Shown piece after piece: positions 26,351 through 35,218 of a stretch of DNA of 47,059 bases (position 1 is its first letter; each line of letters starts with the position of its first letter). A program made the translations under genes and the position numbers. The notes under the pieces were generated by a model. It saw nothing but the letters and a program-made list of their open reading frames with translations, ran no database searches and had not been told where the DNA came from. This DNA is from Alphaproteobacteria bacterium. GTDB lineage: Bacteria > Pseudomonadota > Alphaproteobacteria > Micavibrionales > Micavibrionaceae. The stretch spans positions 1 through 47,059 of the forward strand of contig RZZS01000013.1 of assembly GCA_009929775.1 (NCBI GenBank), read 5' to 3'.

Positions 26351-27325
26351 TTGGCCAACAATCAGCCGGCAGGACTGGACGAACTTGGCGACGGCTTCGT
26401 TCTTGCCGTGGGCAAGGTGGAGGCCATCGCCAATGGCTTTTTCCGCCTGTTGCCCAACCTCGTCATTGGCTTGCTGTTTTTCCTGTTCATCCTGGTCGCG
26501 GCGAGGGTGATCAAATACGCGATCCGGCACGGCGCGGCCCGGCGCGGCCGCGAGGATCTTGGCAATGTGCTCGGCACGCTGGTCCAGTGGATCGTCGGCA
26601 TCTTCGGATTCCTGATCGCGGTCACAATCATCGTTCCGGGCGTTGGCGTCTCTGACCTTCTGACGACGCTCGGCATCAGTTCGGTCGCCATCGGCTTTGC
26701 CTTCAAGGACATTCTCCAGAATTTGCTCGCGGGCGTGCTGATCCTTCTGCGGCGTCCGTTCCGGCGGGGCGACCAGATCGTTGCGGGCAATTTTGAAGGC
26801 ACGGTCGAGCGCATCCAGACTCGCGCGACGGTGATCCGCACCTATGACGGTCGCCAGGTTCTCATTCCAAACAGCGTCATTTATACCTCCAGCGTCACGA
26901 TCAATACGGCGTTCGACGTGCGGCGGAGCGAATACGATGTCGGCATCGGTTACGGGGATGAAATTCCCGCGGCGGTCCGAACGATCCGGGAAGCCCTGCG
27001 CGAGGTTGAGGGCGTTTTGCCGGACCCGCCGCCGGAAGCGTTTGTCTCCGACCTCGCGCCGGCGCAAGTCATGATCCGCGTCTGGTGGTGGACGGGCCCC
27101 AAGCAAATGGACGTCCTGCGGACGCGGGGCCGGGTTCTGGCGACCATCAGGGAGGCGCTCGCCCGCGAAGCCATCGATATCCCCTTCCCGACAACGACGA
27201 TCCTTTTCCACGACCAGACGGAAGAAACCGACGGTCGCCGGGACCGCCAGCGCGAGGGCTGGCCCGCCGGAAGCAGCATTCCCGAACCCTCCAGGATCGC
27301 GCGAGCCCGTAAGCCGCCCCGCTAG
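26351..27325 (+). CDS. MscS family mechanosensitive ion channel
   Basis: A 324-residue inner-membrane protein that opens under membrane tension and releases solutes on osmotic downshock. Two or three membrane helices lie in residues 30-115. The pore helix reads LLTTLGISSVAIGFAFKDIL, rich in Gly and Ala. The beta domain follows with RRPFRRGDQI and VERIQTRATVIRTYDGR, then the C-terminal alpha/beta domain. The disordered tail is Arg/Pro rich. The start is TTG 26351, supported by GGAGGA just upstream and no better in-frame ATG. Confidence 0.92.
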   Translation: MANNQPAGLDELGDGFVLAVGKVEAIANGFFRLLPNLVIGLLFFLFILVAARVIKYAIRHGAARRGREDLGNVLGTLVQWIVGIFGFLIAVTIIVPGVGVSDLLTTLGISSVAIGFAFKDILQNLLAGVLILLRRPFRRGDQIVAGNFEGTVERIQTRATVIRTYDGRQVLIPNSVIYTSSVTINTAFDVRRSEYDVGIGYGDEIPAAVRTIREALREVEGVLPDPPPEAFVSDLAPAQVMIRVWWWTGPKQMDVLRTRGRVLATIREALAREAIDIPFPTTTILFHDQTEETDGRRDRQREGWPAGSSIPEPSRIARARKPPR

Positions 27326-27482
27326 CGGATACTCGTCGTTTCCCGGCTCCCGGTTTCGGTTGAACTATAAAACGGATTTTTCGATGCGCGTTCCTGCCTC
27401 GAACCCGCCTCGTTCGCTTCGCAGGGGTCCGGATCTGGGCTGGCGTTCCCGCAACAAGAAACTGCGCGCGAATAACGGCAGC

Positions 27483-27779
27483 TCACTCCCGAAATCCAAG
27501 ACTGCTTTCAACCTGCAGCACATCCTTGCGACCTTCAATGATCATCTCGCGACCGCGGCGCACCTTCTGCTCGCCGCCTGCGATCTCCTTTTCACCCTGT
27601 TCGACAAGCTCGCGGCCCTTTTCGATCGTGTCGCTGCCCGCCTCCCACTTTTCGCCAAGAGCAGTGTAGGCGTCGCCCCGATCCTGGAGGCGAGAACCCA
27701 GCGTCGGTTCGCTGGTCCCGCAAGCCGAAAGACCAAGCGCCGCGACCGCCGCCAAAATGATAGTGTTGGTTACCCGCAT
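27483..27779 (-). CDS. Small lipoprotein with coiled coil
   Basis: A 98-residue protein. The signal peptide ends in the lipobox LSAC (Cys20). The mature part is one long charged helix with heptad-like repeats (EKGRELVEQGEKEIAGGEQKV and onward). It is probably an outer-membrane-anchored periplasmic protein. AAGGAG precedes ATG 27779. Function unknown. Confidence 0.75.
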   Translation of the reverse strand: MRVTNTIILAAVAALGLSACGTSEPTLGSRLQDRGDAYTALGEKWEAGSDTIEKGRELVEQGEKEIAGGEQKVRRGREMIIEGRKDVLQVESSLGFRE

Positions 27780-28018
27780 GTCCGGCTCCTTTTCTTTCTC
27801 AGAACTGCCAACGCATACCCGCGGAAACAGTTCACAAGCCCTGCAGAACGAGCTGGCGGGGCCGCAGGGACAAGGAGCCGGACGCTACACGGGAGCGAAC
27901 GAGATAAACATTTTCAAGATATTGCTCTTCCAGAACTTTTCCGACTACCAGTGCGGGGCCATCGCACGCAACAATGCTGTTTCCGCTTCGTACTTGCTCG
28001 CTTCGCCGATACGCCTGC

Positions 28019-28240
28019 CTACTCTTCCGTCTTCCACTTGATCTGGAATTCGACCTCCTCTTCGCCGTCGCCGCGTTCGTGCTCGATGTTGAATTGCGCG
28101 CGAACCGGGACATAAATACGCTCCCCGGCGATCCGTATCTCAAACTTTTCACCCTTCTCCAGCGCATCGGCAAGACGGCGGATTTTGGCGACGAACTCGT
28201 CGATCGGATAGTCTTTTTCGATGTCACGGCTTTCTTTCAT
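28019..28240 (-). CDS. Amphi-Trp domain protein
   Basis: A 73-residue protein matching the small amphi-Trp family: an N-terminal MKESRDIEKDYPIDEF, a helix RRLADALEKGE, an IRIAGERIYVPV strand, an acidic stretch, and the terminal EVEFQIKWK with its conserved Trp. The family's function is unknown. I place the start at ATG 28240 because GGAGGA lies just upstream; the frame runs open to 28366. Confidence 0.75.
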   Translation of the reverse strand: MKESRDIEKDYPIDEFVAKIRRLADALEKGEKFEIRIAGERIYVPVRAQFNIEHERGDGEEEVEFQIKWKTEE

Positions 28241-28458
28241 GCTGTCCTCCTGGTGACGTAGCAATGTCTGTCTCGCGGCCCGAAAATCAAGGGGTCGAGG
28301 TACCGAGAAGACAGCACCCGCCCACCGAATGCGGCGGAGACAGAATCGCCAGAAGGCAACAGACAATCCTGATGCTTACAATAGTCAAACATGGTACCTA
28401 ACCCTTTATAGTTTTGACAAAAGGTACGGAGACCCTGGAGAATTTTCCAGATAGCTTG

Positions 28459-28498
28459 ACTCACCCCCACCCAACCCTCCCCCGCTTGCGGGGGAGGG
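28459..28498. repeat. Extragenic palindrome CCCTCCCCCGC/GCGGGGGAGGG
   Basis: An 11-bp perfect stem with a TT loop (28475-28498) is flanked by CTCACCCCCACCC. A degenerate relative in the other orientation lies at about 37003-37036. No T-run follows, so it is a dispersed repeat rather than a clear terminator. Confidence 0.65.
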
Positions 28499-28531
28499 CA
28501 ATGAGGCTTTGGTTTGGCGAAGCCAAAGCAA

Positions 28532-29398
28532 TTAGTCGAGCGTCCACGGGTCGCTGGAAGGGCCGGTTGGCGCCGGCCTGGCGGCTTCTGGCCGATGGCT
28601 TGACGTCGTACCGACATCATCACCCACTTCTTCATCCTTGTTCTTGCGCCTGCGGTTCGCCTTTATGGCCGCGCGAAGCTCCCTGCGTCTGAGTTCGCGC
28701 AATTCGTACCAGCCGTGATTGACATGGAGAAGTTTCGCGGCGGCCAGCCCGAAAAACAGACCGCCGATATGAGCCATATACGCAATACCCACATCCTCTG
28801 CACGACTGGCCCAGAAATAAAAATCCTGCACGAACCAGAGGGGAATGATCCACCGCGCCGTAACGCTGAAGGTCAGAGGCATGCGCAAATACGCCCAGAA
28901 GAAAGTGGGGGAGAGCAACTCCACTTTCGCCTTCGGATACAGGACGAGATAGGCCCCGAGCACAGCCGAAACAACGCCGCTGAAACCCAGAACCGGGACG
29001 TCCGTCGAATAGAAAAGCGCCTGCGCCCCCATCGACGCCACACCCGCAAGCAGGCAAAAGAGCAGGAACCGCACATGGCCGAATGCAGCCTCGATGTTGT
29101 CCGCAAAAATCCAGAAGAACACCATGTTGCCAACGAGATGCTCCAACCCGCCGTGCAGAAAATTCGCGGTGACAAGAGTTGTCCATTCCGGAAGGACGCC
29201 GGATGCCGGGTCCCGGCCCAGAAGCTGGCTCGGGATAACGGCGAAGTCGTTCAGGAAGGCGAACGCCATCTCCCGGTTATCCGACGTCACGACCATCGCG
29301 CTGAGTCCATAGGCAAGGACGTTGAACGCGACGAACACAAATGTCAGGACCGGGGTCGCATCATAGGTTCGCTCGTCCTTAAGCGGAAAAAACGGCAC
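28532..29398 (-). CDS. Rhomboid family intramembrane serine protease
   Basis: A 288-residue membrane protein with about six helices. The catalytic Ser140 is in GFSG (138-141) and the catalytic His210 in MAHIGGLFFG. The conserved FLHGGLEHLVGNM (80-92) is the oxyanion and loop-1 region. The C-terminal 60 residues are a basic stretch (RELRRRELRAAIKANRRRK) and a disordered tail. The start is GTG 29398 with GAGGTG upstream. Substrates are unknown. Confidence 0.93.
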   Translation of the reverse strand: MPFFPLKDERTYDATPVLTFVFVAFNVLAYGLSAMVVTSDNREMAFAFLNDFAVIPSQLLGRDPASGVLPEWTTLVTANFLHGGLEHLVGNMVFFWIFADNIEAAFGHVRFLLFCLLAGVASMGAQALFYSTDVPVLGFSGVVSAVLGAYLVLYPKAKVELLSPTFFWAYLRMPLTFSVTARWIIPLWFVQDFYFWASRAEDVGIAYMAHIGGLFFGLAAAKLLHVNHGWYELRELRRRELRAAIKANRRRKNKDEEVGDDVGTTSSHRPEAARPAPTGPSSDPWTLD

Positions 29399-29545
29399 GA
29401 AACACCTCTACCATCCAGCACCAATATCATACCCTGTTGAAAGAAAACGATGAAGAACATTTATCCTTTCCCCGTCCGTCAGCACGACACGAGGCGCGGA
29501 AACCATCTTGTGCCTTTGCCTCACAAACGGTTCCCGCGCCTTCAA

Positions 29546-30046
29546 TCAGACGAATTTGCCGTACAAGCTGACGCGCAGTTCTTCCTCGTCGCCTGCCGGG
29601 AGCAGTACCGCGCCCTGTGAGGCGAGGCGCTCCCGGTCGCTGGCTGCGAGGCCAAGCGAGCGAGTGAATACCGCCATGATCGCCTCCGGGCAATCGTCCC
29701 CGGCGATGCGATTAAGGTTCACGGCCCGGCAGCTCTGGCAGACATGTACAAGCATGACGTCGCCGGTCCGCGGTCGTCCGAATTTGTCTGCCCCTTTCCG
29801 GGCAAAGGCGAGACCGACCGGCGCCATCCCGCCATGGCAGTTCGAAGCCCGGTTCCCCGGCTTCGTGTCGACATGGCGCGACCACAGGCACAAAGGGCAG
29901 TGGTTGCGGTGGGCGGTGCCCATTTCAATGTTAACGCCCACGATAGACTTGCAGCGACAACACCGGAATTCCGCCTTTTCGACGTGAAACGCGCGGGTCC
30001 GGCTTCGGCGGAGCTTGCCTCCGCCGCCGTAATAATGAGAACGCAC
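29546..30046 (-). CDS. RNHCP domain protein
   Basis: A 166-residue protein of the RNHCP family, named for its core motif (HRNHCPLCLWSRHVD here). Zinc-ribbon-like Cys pairs flank it: FRCCRCK near residue 29, and HVCQSCRAVNLNRIAGDDC after the motif. It is probably a metal-binding cytoplasmic protein, with an additional C-terminal part after residue 125. The function is unknown. The start appears to be GTG 30046 with AGAAGGA upstream. Confidence 0.82.
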   Translation of the reverse strand: MRSHYYGGGGKLRRSRTRAFHVEKAEFRCCRCKSIVGVNIEMGTAHRNHCPLCLWSRHVDTKPGNRASNCHGGMAPVGLAFARKGADKFGRPRTGDVMLVHVCQSCRAVNLNRIAGDDCPEAIMAVFTRSLGLAASDRERLASQGAVLLPAGDEEELRVSLYGKFV

Positions 30047-30117
30047 AGGTTCTGATCCTTCTCAATTCGAGTTCGGGAAGGCAGAACAAAATCTTCAAAC
30101 TGTCAAAGGGAGATTTT

Positions 30118-30152
30118 GCCGCCAGCTGTACCGCGTTTCGCGAGCTGGCGGC
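30118..30152. repeat. Perfect 10-bp hairpin in the 30047-30364 gap
   Basis: GCCGCCAGCT (30118-30127) pairs with AGCTGGCGGC (30143-30152). It lies 5' of the RNHCP gene and 3' of the 448-residue gene (both leftward). No T-run follows on either strand. I see nothing else in this 318-bp gap. Confidence 0.6.
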
Positions 30153-30364
30153 GGGATATTACCGGATGGCCAGCATGGAATGCGGCAACGACGCCTCGGC
30201 CTTTCGGGCCGACGCGCAGTGCGGGGCAAGCTGTGTGGTTCGATAACTAAACATCAAAACTCCGGGTTGGTCTGGCAGGGTTATACAGAAACTTCCGTCC
30301 GCATGCAAGTGTCGCTCTTCATTTCAACAGCCTTTCCGCGGCAATACCGCAGACGCCGGGCTCC

Positions 30365-31711
30365 TTATGAAGGACCGCCCGCCCGCTCGTACCTGGCCGA
30401 GATTCCCCGCGATGGGTCTCCCGCCGGGTACGGTCCGACCCATCTTATCTCCGGGCCATTGCTCGTATGGAAGGTCCGCAAATGCCCTTTTCTGATGTGC
30501 CATGGTTGCCGGAAGCCCGAGGCGTCCTCCCCGCTGGTTTCCCGGGACCGTCCTCCTTGCGAACGACTGGCGAGTCCCGGGACAAGAGGCTCAGGCAAAT
30601 CGACAAGATGGTAACGGAAATAAGACGCATCGTCGCCCTGGCGTCTTCTGGCAGCGCCAATCCCCATATCGTCCACAGGTGTGATCCGCCCCCGGGGGGC
30701 GTTGATGATTTCAAGCGCGCGAAGAACTTCGCGGGCCGCGCGCGATACGAATTCCGGCATTATTGTCGGCATCCGGACGAGATGGATAGCTGCGCTGTTA
30801 TCAACCATATCCATGTCAACCAAAGGTTCATCCTGCATGACTCCACCGCGGATATGGGCCAGAAGCGCCCCCTGCAAATATTGTTCTCCGACCTTTCTGG
30901 TTACGGACAACGTGAAATTCTCCGGGTCTTGACCCTCATCCGACAGCGTGGCCAAACAAAGCAACTTCGTCTCGGGACGCCCTCCGAAAATCGAGGGCGG
31001 AACCACGCATTCGAAAAAACAGCGCTCAAAGGGCAAATAATACCGGCTGTGGTGCCTTTCCGTCCCTGAACGGCCCTCGAGCGACTGAAACTGGTATTTC
31101 ATGGCCGAAGACAGATTTCTTGCTGTCTGTCTGGCCCACTCTCGATTAGCCGAATACATGACCCCGGGCTGCCCGGGAATATCCAGTGTAATCGGAACCT
31201 GCGAGGCGAGCAATTTGCGCGAAAGGTTATAGGCTTCACTTGAAATCACGCGTTTTTCCGGATTTCTCGAAGCCGTTTTTTGCTCAAGCAGGCGCCCCAT
31301 TCCAGCAACCATGCGCAAATCGCGCAGACTGACTCCGAGCTTTGTACAAAGCTCTAGGAAGATGTCCCGGTCTCGGCAAAAGATAACATTCTTCGGATTT
31401 TCAGCATCCATCATAATTTCCAGCATCCGGTCAACCGGATATCCGCTGGCGAGGTCCATCCCGAAATACTTTCCGCGGGCGGCCTCGCTGAACACAGAAG
31501 AGAGAGCCGCTTCAGGCACGTGGCCAAGCGGGATGAAGCTGTTTTGGGCAATGTCGACATGTTTCTGTTTGAATCGTTTTTCTTCAGGTTTGGAAAGGCC
31601 CGGGGGGACCATCGTCACCATCAGGAGGCGTGCGCCATCGCCAAGAACTCCGAAGATCGAGTCCTCGAAATCCAGCCGCCCCTGCAAGTGAAATTCCGCG
31701 CGTTTTCCCAC
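30365..31711 (-). CDS. Unrecognised 448-residue protein
   Basis: I do not recognise a family for the main part. It appears soluble, with a mixed charged sequence (GKRAEFHLQGRLDFEDSIFG at the start) and no signal peptide. The C-terminal region PWHIRKGHLRTFHTSNGPEI and IRWVGPYPAGDPSRG resembles the short RGHWR...VWV.P...GDP tail seen on some phage- or plasmid-associated hypothetical proteins; that link is from memory. The start is probably GTG 31711. It is divergent from the metzincin gene across about 90 bp, so they may share regulation. Neither mobile genes nor a phage module are visible. Confidence 0.6.
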   Translation of the reverse strand: MGKRAEFHLQGRLDFEDSIFGVLGDGARLLMVTMVPPGLSKPEEKRFKQKHVDIAQNSFIPLGHVPEAALSSVFSEAARGKYFGMDLASGYPVDRMLEIMMDAENPKNVIFCRDRDIFLELCTKLGVSLRDLRMVAGMGRLLEQKTASRNPEKRVISSEAYNLSRKLLASQVPITLDIPGQPGVMYSANREWARQTARNLSSAMKYQFQSLEGRSGTERHHSRYYLPFERCFFECVVPPSIFGGRPETKLLCLATLSDEGQDPENFTLSVTRKVGEQYLQGALLAHIRGGVMQDEPLVDMDMVDNSAAIHLVRMPTIMPEFVSRAAREVLRALEIINAPRGRITPVDDMGIGAARRRQGDDASYFRYHLVDLPEPLVPGLASRSQGGRSRETSGEDASGFRQPWHIRKGHLRTFHTSNGPEIRWVGPYPAGDPSRGISARYERAGGPS

Positions 31712-31799
31712 GACTTCTGAAGCCTCGTTGCATTGCCGATGAAGCTTGTTTCATATTTTCCCTAACATCGACACGATTATATGTCAAATCTTTTCTGAT

Positions 31800-32582
31800 A
31801 TGTTTCAGGAACGTGAACGCAATGAGCACGATCGCGCCCCGATTAGCGAAACATTAACCGGCATGCCTCATCCTTGGATTATGCTGAGCCCGTCCTGTAA
31901 AAATGCCTTGCTCGAACACACCGTACTGATGAATGACGGTCGACCGGCCGGAATTGAGATGATGCGGTCGCCAACGCTGCGAGTTGCGCTGATTGAAAAC
32001 GAATTCCCTCCCGATATCATGACCCCGGAAATGAAGACCTGGCTTGACGCAAATTTCACGGTGGGAGCACCAGACCGTTTTCCGGATGGCGCGAGGAAAG
32101 CCATCGAAAAAGGAATTGGCTTTTGGTACGAGGGCAACATTGAGTTCGTAAACCATGACGAAAAGCCCGATCTTGCGATTATCGCTCACAATGACGAATA
32201 CGGTGGGGGCTTTGCATCATTCCCCGCCCACGACCACACCGACCCGGAATACGATTATGTTTCACCCGGCGTCCAGGTCATCGGCGTCGCCGTTCCCGGT
32301 CTGAAGAATTTCGATGGATCGGGAACCCGCGATCCTGTCGATAGCCTCGAAAGGCTGGTCAGGCATGAATTCGGACACTCTCTCGGCATAATCCATCCGC
32401 AGGAGGCCGTGGAAATGTTGGTGAACCAAAACATGGGATGCACTGCCAGCGACCTTGGCGCACAACAAAACTCGGACTGGGAGCGCGGCGTCATGTCTCC
32501 CTACGCAAATGGCGATCCGACCCAGCAGGATTTCGATATAAAAATCAGACTTCAATCTCTCATCAAGGGACCCGGACAATAA
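31800..32582 (+). CDS. Metzincin-type zinc metalloprotease
   Basis: A 260-residue protein with the zinc-binding motif HEFGHSLGIIH (HExxHxxGxxH, residues 189-199) and a downstream Met-turn candidate GVMSPYA (Met232). Both define the metzincin clan, closest in look to matrixin-like M10 or archaemetzincin-like enzymes. There is no signal peptide, pro-domain Cys switch or transmembrane segment, so a cytoplasmic or unconventional location is implied. Start choice is open: ATG 31800, ATG 31863, or TTG 31746; none has a good Shine-Dalgarno sequence. The substrate is unknown. A hairpin lies 4 bp past the stop. Confidence 0.8.
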   Translation: MFQERERNEHDRAPISETLTGMPHPWIMLSPSCKNALLEHTVLMNDGRPAGIEMMRSPTLRVALIENEFPPDIMTPEMKTWLDANFTVGAPDRFPDGARKAIEKGIGFWYEGNIEFVNHDEKPDLAIIAHNDEYGGGFASFPAHDHTDPEYDYVSPGVQVIGVAVPGLKNFDGSGTRDPVDSLERLVRHEFGHSLGIIHPQEAVEMLVNQNMGCTASDLGAQQNSDWERGVMSPYANGDPTQQDFDIKIRLQSLIKGPGQ

Positions 32583-32585
32583 AAA

Positions 32586-32609
32586 ACGGTAGCGCCGAAC
32601 GGCGCTACC
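32586..32609 (+). terminator. 11-bp hairpin after the metzincin gene
   Basis: CGGTAGCGCCG and CGGCGCTACCG pair around AA, 4 bp after the stop. An A-run precedes it and no T-run follows, so on the + strand it is an imperfect terminator. The rest of the 32610-32825 gap shows no gene. Confidence 0.55.
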
Positions 32610-32825
32610 GCAAGTCTTGGGCGTTCCCCGTGGGAAACCAGGGACCGTCGGCCTCCGAAAAGGCGCGACATGGGGATATGATGACAGACGGAGAATAAAC
32701 AGAACTTTTCGGTATCATTACAAATTCTTAATGCGCATCGGGGGGTGCTGTCAGGCCATTGCATCCTCGCAAAAATTGTAGTATACGATGTGCATTAAAT
32801 ATACCGACAAACAGTTTCACGAGGG

Positions 32826-32851
32826 TGTGCACTCTTCGGAGGTGCACAATG
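32826..32851 (+). promoter_or_regulatory. Hairpin presenting the ribosome-binding site
   Basis: TGTGCAC (32826-32832) pairs perfectly with GTGCACA (32842-32848), which abuts the ATG at 32849. The 9-base loop TCTTCGGAG plus the next base contains the Shine-Dalgarno GGAGG. The fold would expose or hide the translation start of the small gene. Confidence 0.5.
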
Positions 32852-33049
32852 ACACGATATTTCCATACTGAAACGGTTCTCATTTTCAACAGCAAAGGCG
32901 AACCCATAGCGTTTGTTCCCCGCGACTTCGCGGAAAAGCATCACTTCGTTCCCCGATCCAGTGAAGTGCCCGCGAAATTCGGGGCCATCGAAGGCGATGA
33001 AGAAGAAACGCTCAGCCTTTTCGCGTCGGCCTCGCAGCGACAGTTCTGA
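32849..33049 (+). CDS. Small protein of unknown function
   Basis: A 66-residue protein beginning MTRYFHTETVLIFNSKGEPI. It contains FVPRDFAEKHHFVPR and ends in an acidic stretch followed by SASQRQF. It is soluble with no recognised family. I chose ATG 32849 because GGAGG lies 7 bases upstream, inside the loop of a perfect 7-bp hairpin; the frame is open upstream to 32759 without support. Confidence 0.6.
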   Translation: MTRYFHTETVLIFNSKGEPIAFVPRDFAEKHHFVPRSSEVPAKFGAIEGDEEETLSLFASASQRQF

Positions 33050-33117
33050 CCAGCCGGCCCCGGACGACACGGTGATGACGCTTTCCGATTCCGCTATTTC
33101 TGGTAAAATAACCGGGA

Positions 33118-33783
33118 ATGGAAACTCGGACGGACACAATCGGGGCCATACTTCGCGAGAACCGCGCCGACCCCTCGCTTTGGGGACTCGTGGCCGGGAA
33201 CTTTTTTTCGATTGTCATGGCGCTGCTGCAAGGCTGGGAACTCTCCGAGATCATGTGGATCTACTGGGTGCAGAGCGTCGTCATCGGTATGACGAACTTC
33301 GCACGCATCCTCTCCCTGAGAGAATTCTCGACAGACAACTTCACGATCAACGACCGTGCCGTCGAGCCAACCCAGGCAACCAAGATCCAGACGGCGTTCT
33401 TCTTTCTCATCCATTACGGCATTTTTCATGCCGTTTATGCAGGCTTTCTGTGGGACGGCGTGCCGCTTCCCGGAATCGATGGCGCTGAAGCGTTCGTTTT
33501 CGCCCTGTGCGCGGCAGCCTTTGCGGGGGCGCACGGATTTTCGTTCGTCGCCAACTTCCGCGCGGATTTCCGGGACCGGAAGCCGAATATCGGGTCCCTG
33601 ATGTTCTACCCGTACTTCCGGATCGTTCCCATGCATCTGACGATCATTCTCGGCGGCTTTTTCGCGACGATGGATGGAGCCGACGGCCTGGTCCTTATCT
33701 CTTTCATGGTTCTCAAAACCATCGCCGATGGCGGCATGCACATCGCCGAGCATCGTCTCTTCCGGAAAGAGAAAAGAAGGTAA
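33118..33783 (+). CDS. DUF6498-type membrane protein
   Basis: A 221-residue integral membrane protein with about six hydrophobic segments. The pattern W.LSEIMWIYWVQSVVIGMTNFARI near residues 40-62, then IHYGIFHAVY and GFSFVANF, fits the DUF6498 family. Its role is unknown. It runs toward msrB with 6 bp between stop codons. Confidence 0.7.
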   Translation: METRTDTIGAILRENRADPSLWGLVAGNFFSIVMALLQGWELSEIMWIYWVQSVVIGMTNFARILSLREFSTDNFTINDRAVEPTQATKIQTAFFFLIHYGIFHAVYAGFLWDGVPLPGIDGAEAFVFALCAAAFAGAHGFSFVANFRADFRDRKPNIGSLMFYPYFRIVPMHLTIILGGFFATMDGADGLVLISFMVLKTIADGGMHIAEHRLFRKEKRR

Positions 33784-33789
33784 CCCGCT

Positions 33790-34278
33790 TCAGTCGAACA
33801 GGGCGAGGTACTCACCGTATCCTTCCTTCTCCAGATCGCCCTTCGGAATAAAGCGCAGAGAAGCCGAATTGATACAATAGCGCGTGCCGCCTGCTTCCGG
33901 CGGACCGTCGGCAAAAACGTGGCCGAGGTGAGAGCCTGCCTTGCTGGACTTCACTTCCACGCGGCTCATGCCGAGACTGTGATCAGGAGCCTCGGTGATC
34001 GCACCATCACTGAGCGGCTTGCTGAAACTCGGCCAGCCAGTGCCTGAATCGAATTTGTCCGTCGACGAAAACAGGGGTTCGCCGGAGACAACATCGACAT
34101 AAATCCCTTCCGCCTTGTTGTCCCAGTACTCGTTCTGAAACGGTTTTTCCGTTCCGCCGTGCCTGACTACATATTCCTGAATGGGGGTGAGCGTTTTCAC
34201 TGGACCGGCCTCCTCGCTGCAAGCGGCTGTACTCCAGAGACCGGCAAGACCGGCCACAACGGTGACGGCAAGGCGCAT
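33790..34278 (-). CDS. msrB: Peptide-methionine (R)-S-oxide reductase
   Basis: Repairs oxidised methionine. The protein has 162 residues. The catalytic Cys135 is in [12 protein letters not shown] and the substrate-binding GTGWPSF lies at 79-85. The two CxxC pairs that bind zinc in many MsrB are missing ([11 protein letters not shown] replaces the YxCxxCG form), so this is a zinc-free type. An N-terminal signal peptide ends at STAAC (Cys20), suggesting a lipoprotein acting in the periplasm. I see no second redox Cys apart from the lipidated one. Confidence 0.92.
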   Translation of the reverse strand: MRLAVTVVAGLAGLWSTAACSEEAGPVKTLTPIQEYVVRHGGTEKPFQNEYWDNKAEGIYVDVVSGEPLFSSTDKFDSGTGWPSFSKPLSDGAITEAPDHSLGMSRVEVKSSKAGSHLGHVFADGPPEAGGTRYCINSASLRFIPKGDLEKEGYGEYLALFD

Positions 34279-34424
34279 CGCCCGTCTCCTTTCCTAAACT
34301 GTTCAAACCTACCGAATTATTGATATAGACCTCAAGGCCCGGTCCGACCACCTGCACCCGGGAGGAACAAATCCGGCCCCCTGTTGTTGGGGACCCGGGG
34401 AAAAAAGGGAGAGAGGAGTAACCA

Positions 34425-34724
34425 ATGGGTCGCACTATACTTGTTATCATCGTGATCGTTCTCATCGCCTGGGCGGCGATGTGGGCGCTTGATATAGACG
34501 TCTCCGGCGATGCGGAAATGCCGCGAGTCGACGTCGAAGGCGGCGAGCTTCCGGAAACCGAAGTGGACGCTGCCGACATCGACATTGAGGAGGAGCGCGG
34601 GACCATGACTGTCCCGGATGTGGATGTCGAGCTTCAAGAAGAGGAATTTACCTATCCAGAAGTCGACATCGAGCCCCCTGCCGACGACACGGCCACCGAA
34701 GACGCGCCGCCACGCGCCCCCTGA
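34425..34724 (+). CDS. Small acidic membrane-anchored protein
   Basis: A 99-residue protein. Residues 4-22 form one transmembrane helix (TILVIIVIVLIAWAAMWAL). The rest is strongly acidic with repeated P-x-VDVE units (PRVDVEGGELPE, PDVDVELQEE, PEVDIEPP), probably extended on the periplasmic side and able to bind cations. A strong GAGAGGAG precedes ATG 34425, and an intrinsic terminator follows. Function unknown. Confidence 0.7.
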   Translation: MGRTILVIIVIVLIAWAAMWALDIDVSGDAEMPRVDVEGGELPETEVDAADIDIEEERGTMTVPDVDVELQEEEFTYPEVDIEPPADDTATEDAPPRAP

Positions 34725-34740
34725 CATACCCGATTTCAAC

Positions 34741-34776
34741 AAATCGCCGACCGCCGGATCTGGCGGTCGGCGGTTT
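34741..34776 (+). terminator. Rho-independent terminator
   Basis: A stem of about 15 bp (AAATCGCCGACCGCC with GGCGGTCGGCGGTTT, one G-U pair) and a GGATCT loop, followed by TTTAATTT. It ends the transcript of the acidic membrane protein. Confidence 0.85.
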
Positions 34777-34860
34777 AATTTGTCGCATGGTCTCCGGGAA
34801 CCGGCTACTCTATTTTTCTGAGCGGACCATTCACCTGCAAACCAGAGGGAGCCCATACAG

Positions 34861-35202
34861 ATGAGCGGCAAGGACTTCAAGGAAATCACGAAAGACATTA
34901 CCGAACAACTCGGCAGCCTGCGGGCGGTCGCCCCGATGAAGGGATTCAGCGACCTCGCGGCGGAGGCCACAAAGGCCGGAGCGCTCGACGAGAAGACCAA
35001 GGAATTCATCGCGCTCGCCATAGGCATTACCCAGCATTGCGACGGCTGCATCGGCTTCCACGCCAAGAAGCTGGCGAAACTGGGGGCGACGAAGGAAGAG
35101 ATCGCCGAAACGCTCTCGATGTGCGTGTACATGGGCGGTGGCCCCGCACTGATGTATGCGGCGGACGCCTGGAAGGCCTTCGAGCAGTTCAGCGAGTCGT
35201 AA
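34861..35202 (+). CDS. Carboxymuconolactone decarboxylase/AhpD-like protein
   Basis: A 113-residue all-helical protein of the CMD/AhpD family. The redox motif CDGC (60-63) with His67 (CDGCIGFHAKK) marks the alkylhydroperoxidase-like branch, which reduces peroxides through the Cys pair. The start ATG 34861 has GAGGGAG upstream. It is a single gene between two terminators. Confidence 0.88.
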   Translation: MSGKDFKEITKDITEQLGSLRAVAPMKGFSDLAAEATKAGALDEKTKEFIALAIGITQHCDGCIGFHAKKLAKLGATKEEIAETLSMCVYMGGGPALMYAADAWKAFEQFSES

Positions 35203-35218
35203 CCTTGCCGGTTTCTCT

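Noticed and set aside
30365-31711. Prophage remnant based on the basic C-terminal tail
   Set aside because: No other phage gene, integrase or attachment repeat is nearby, and the tail alone is weak evidence.
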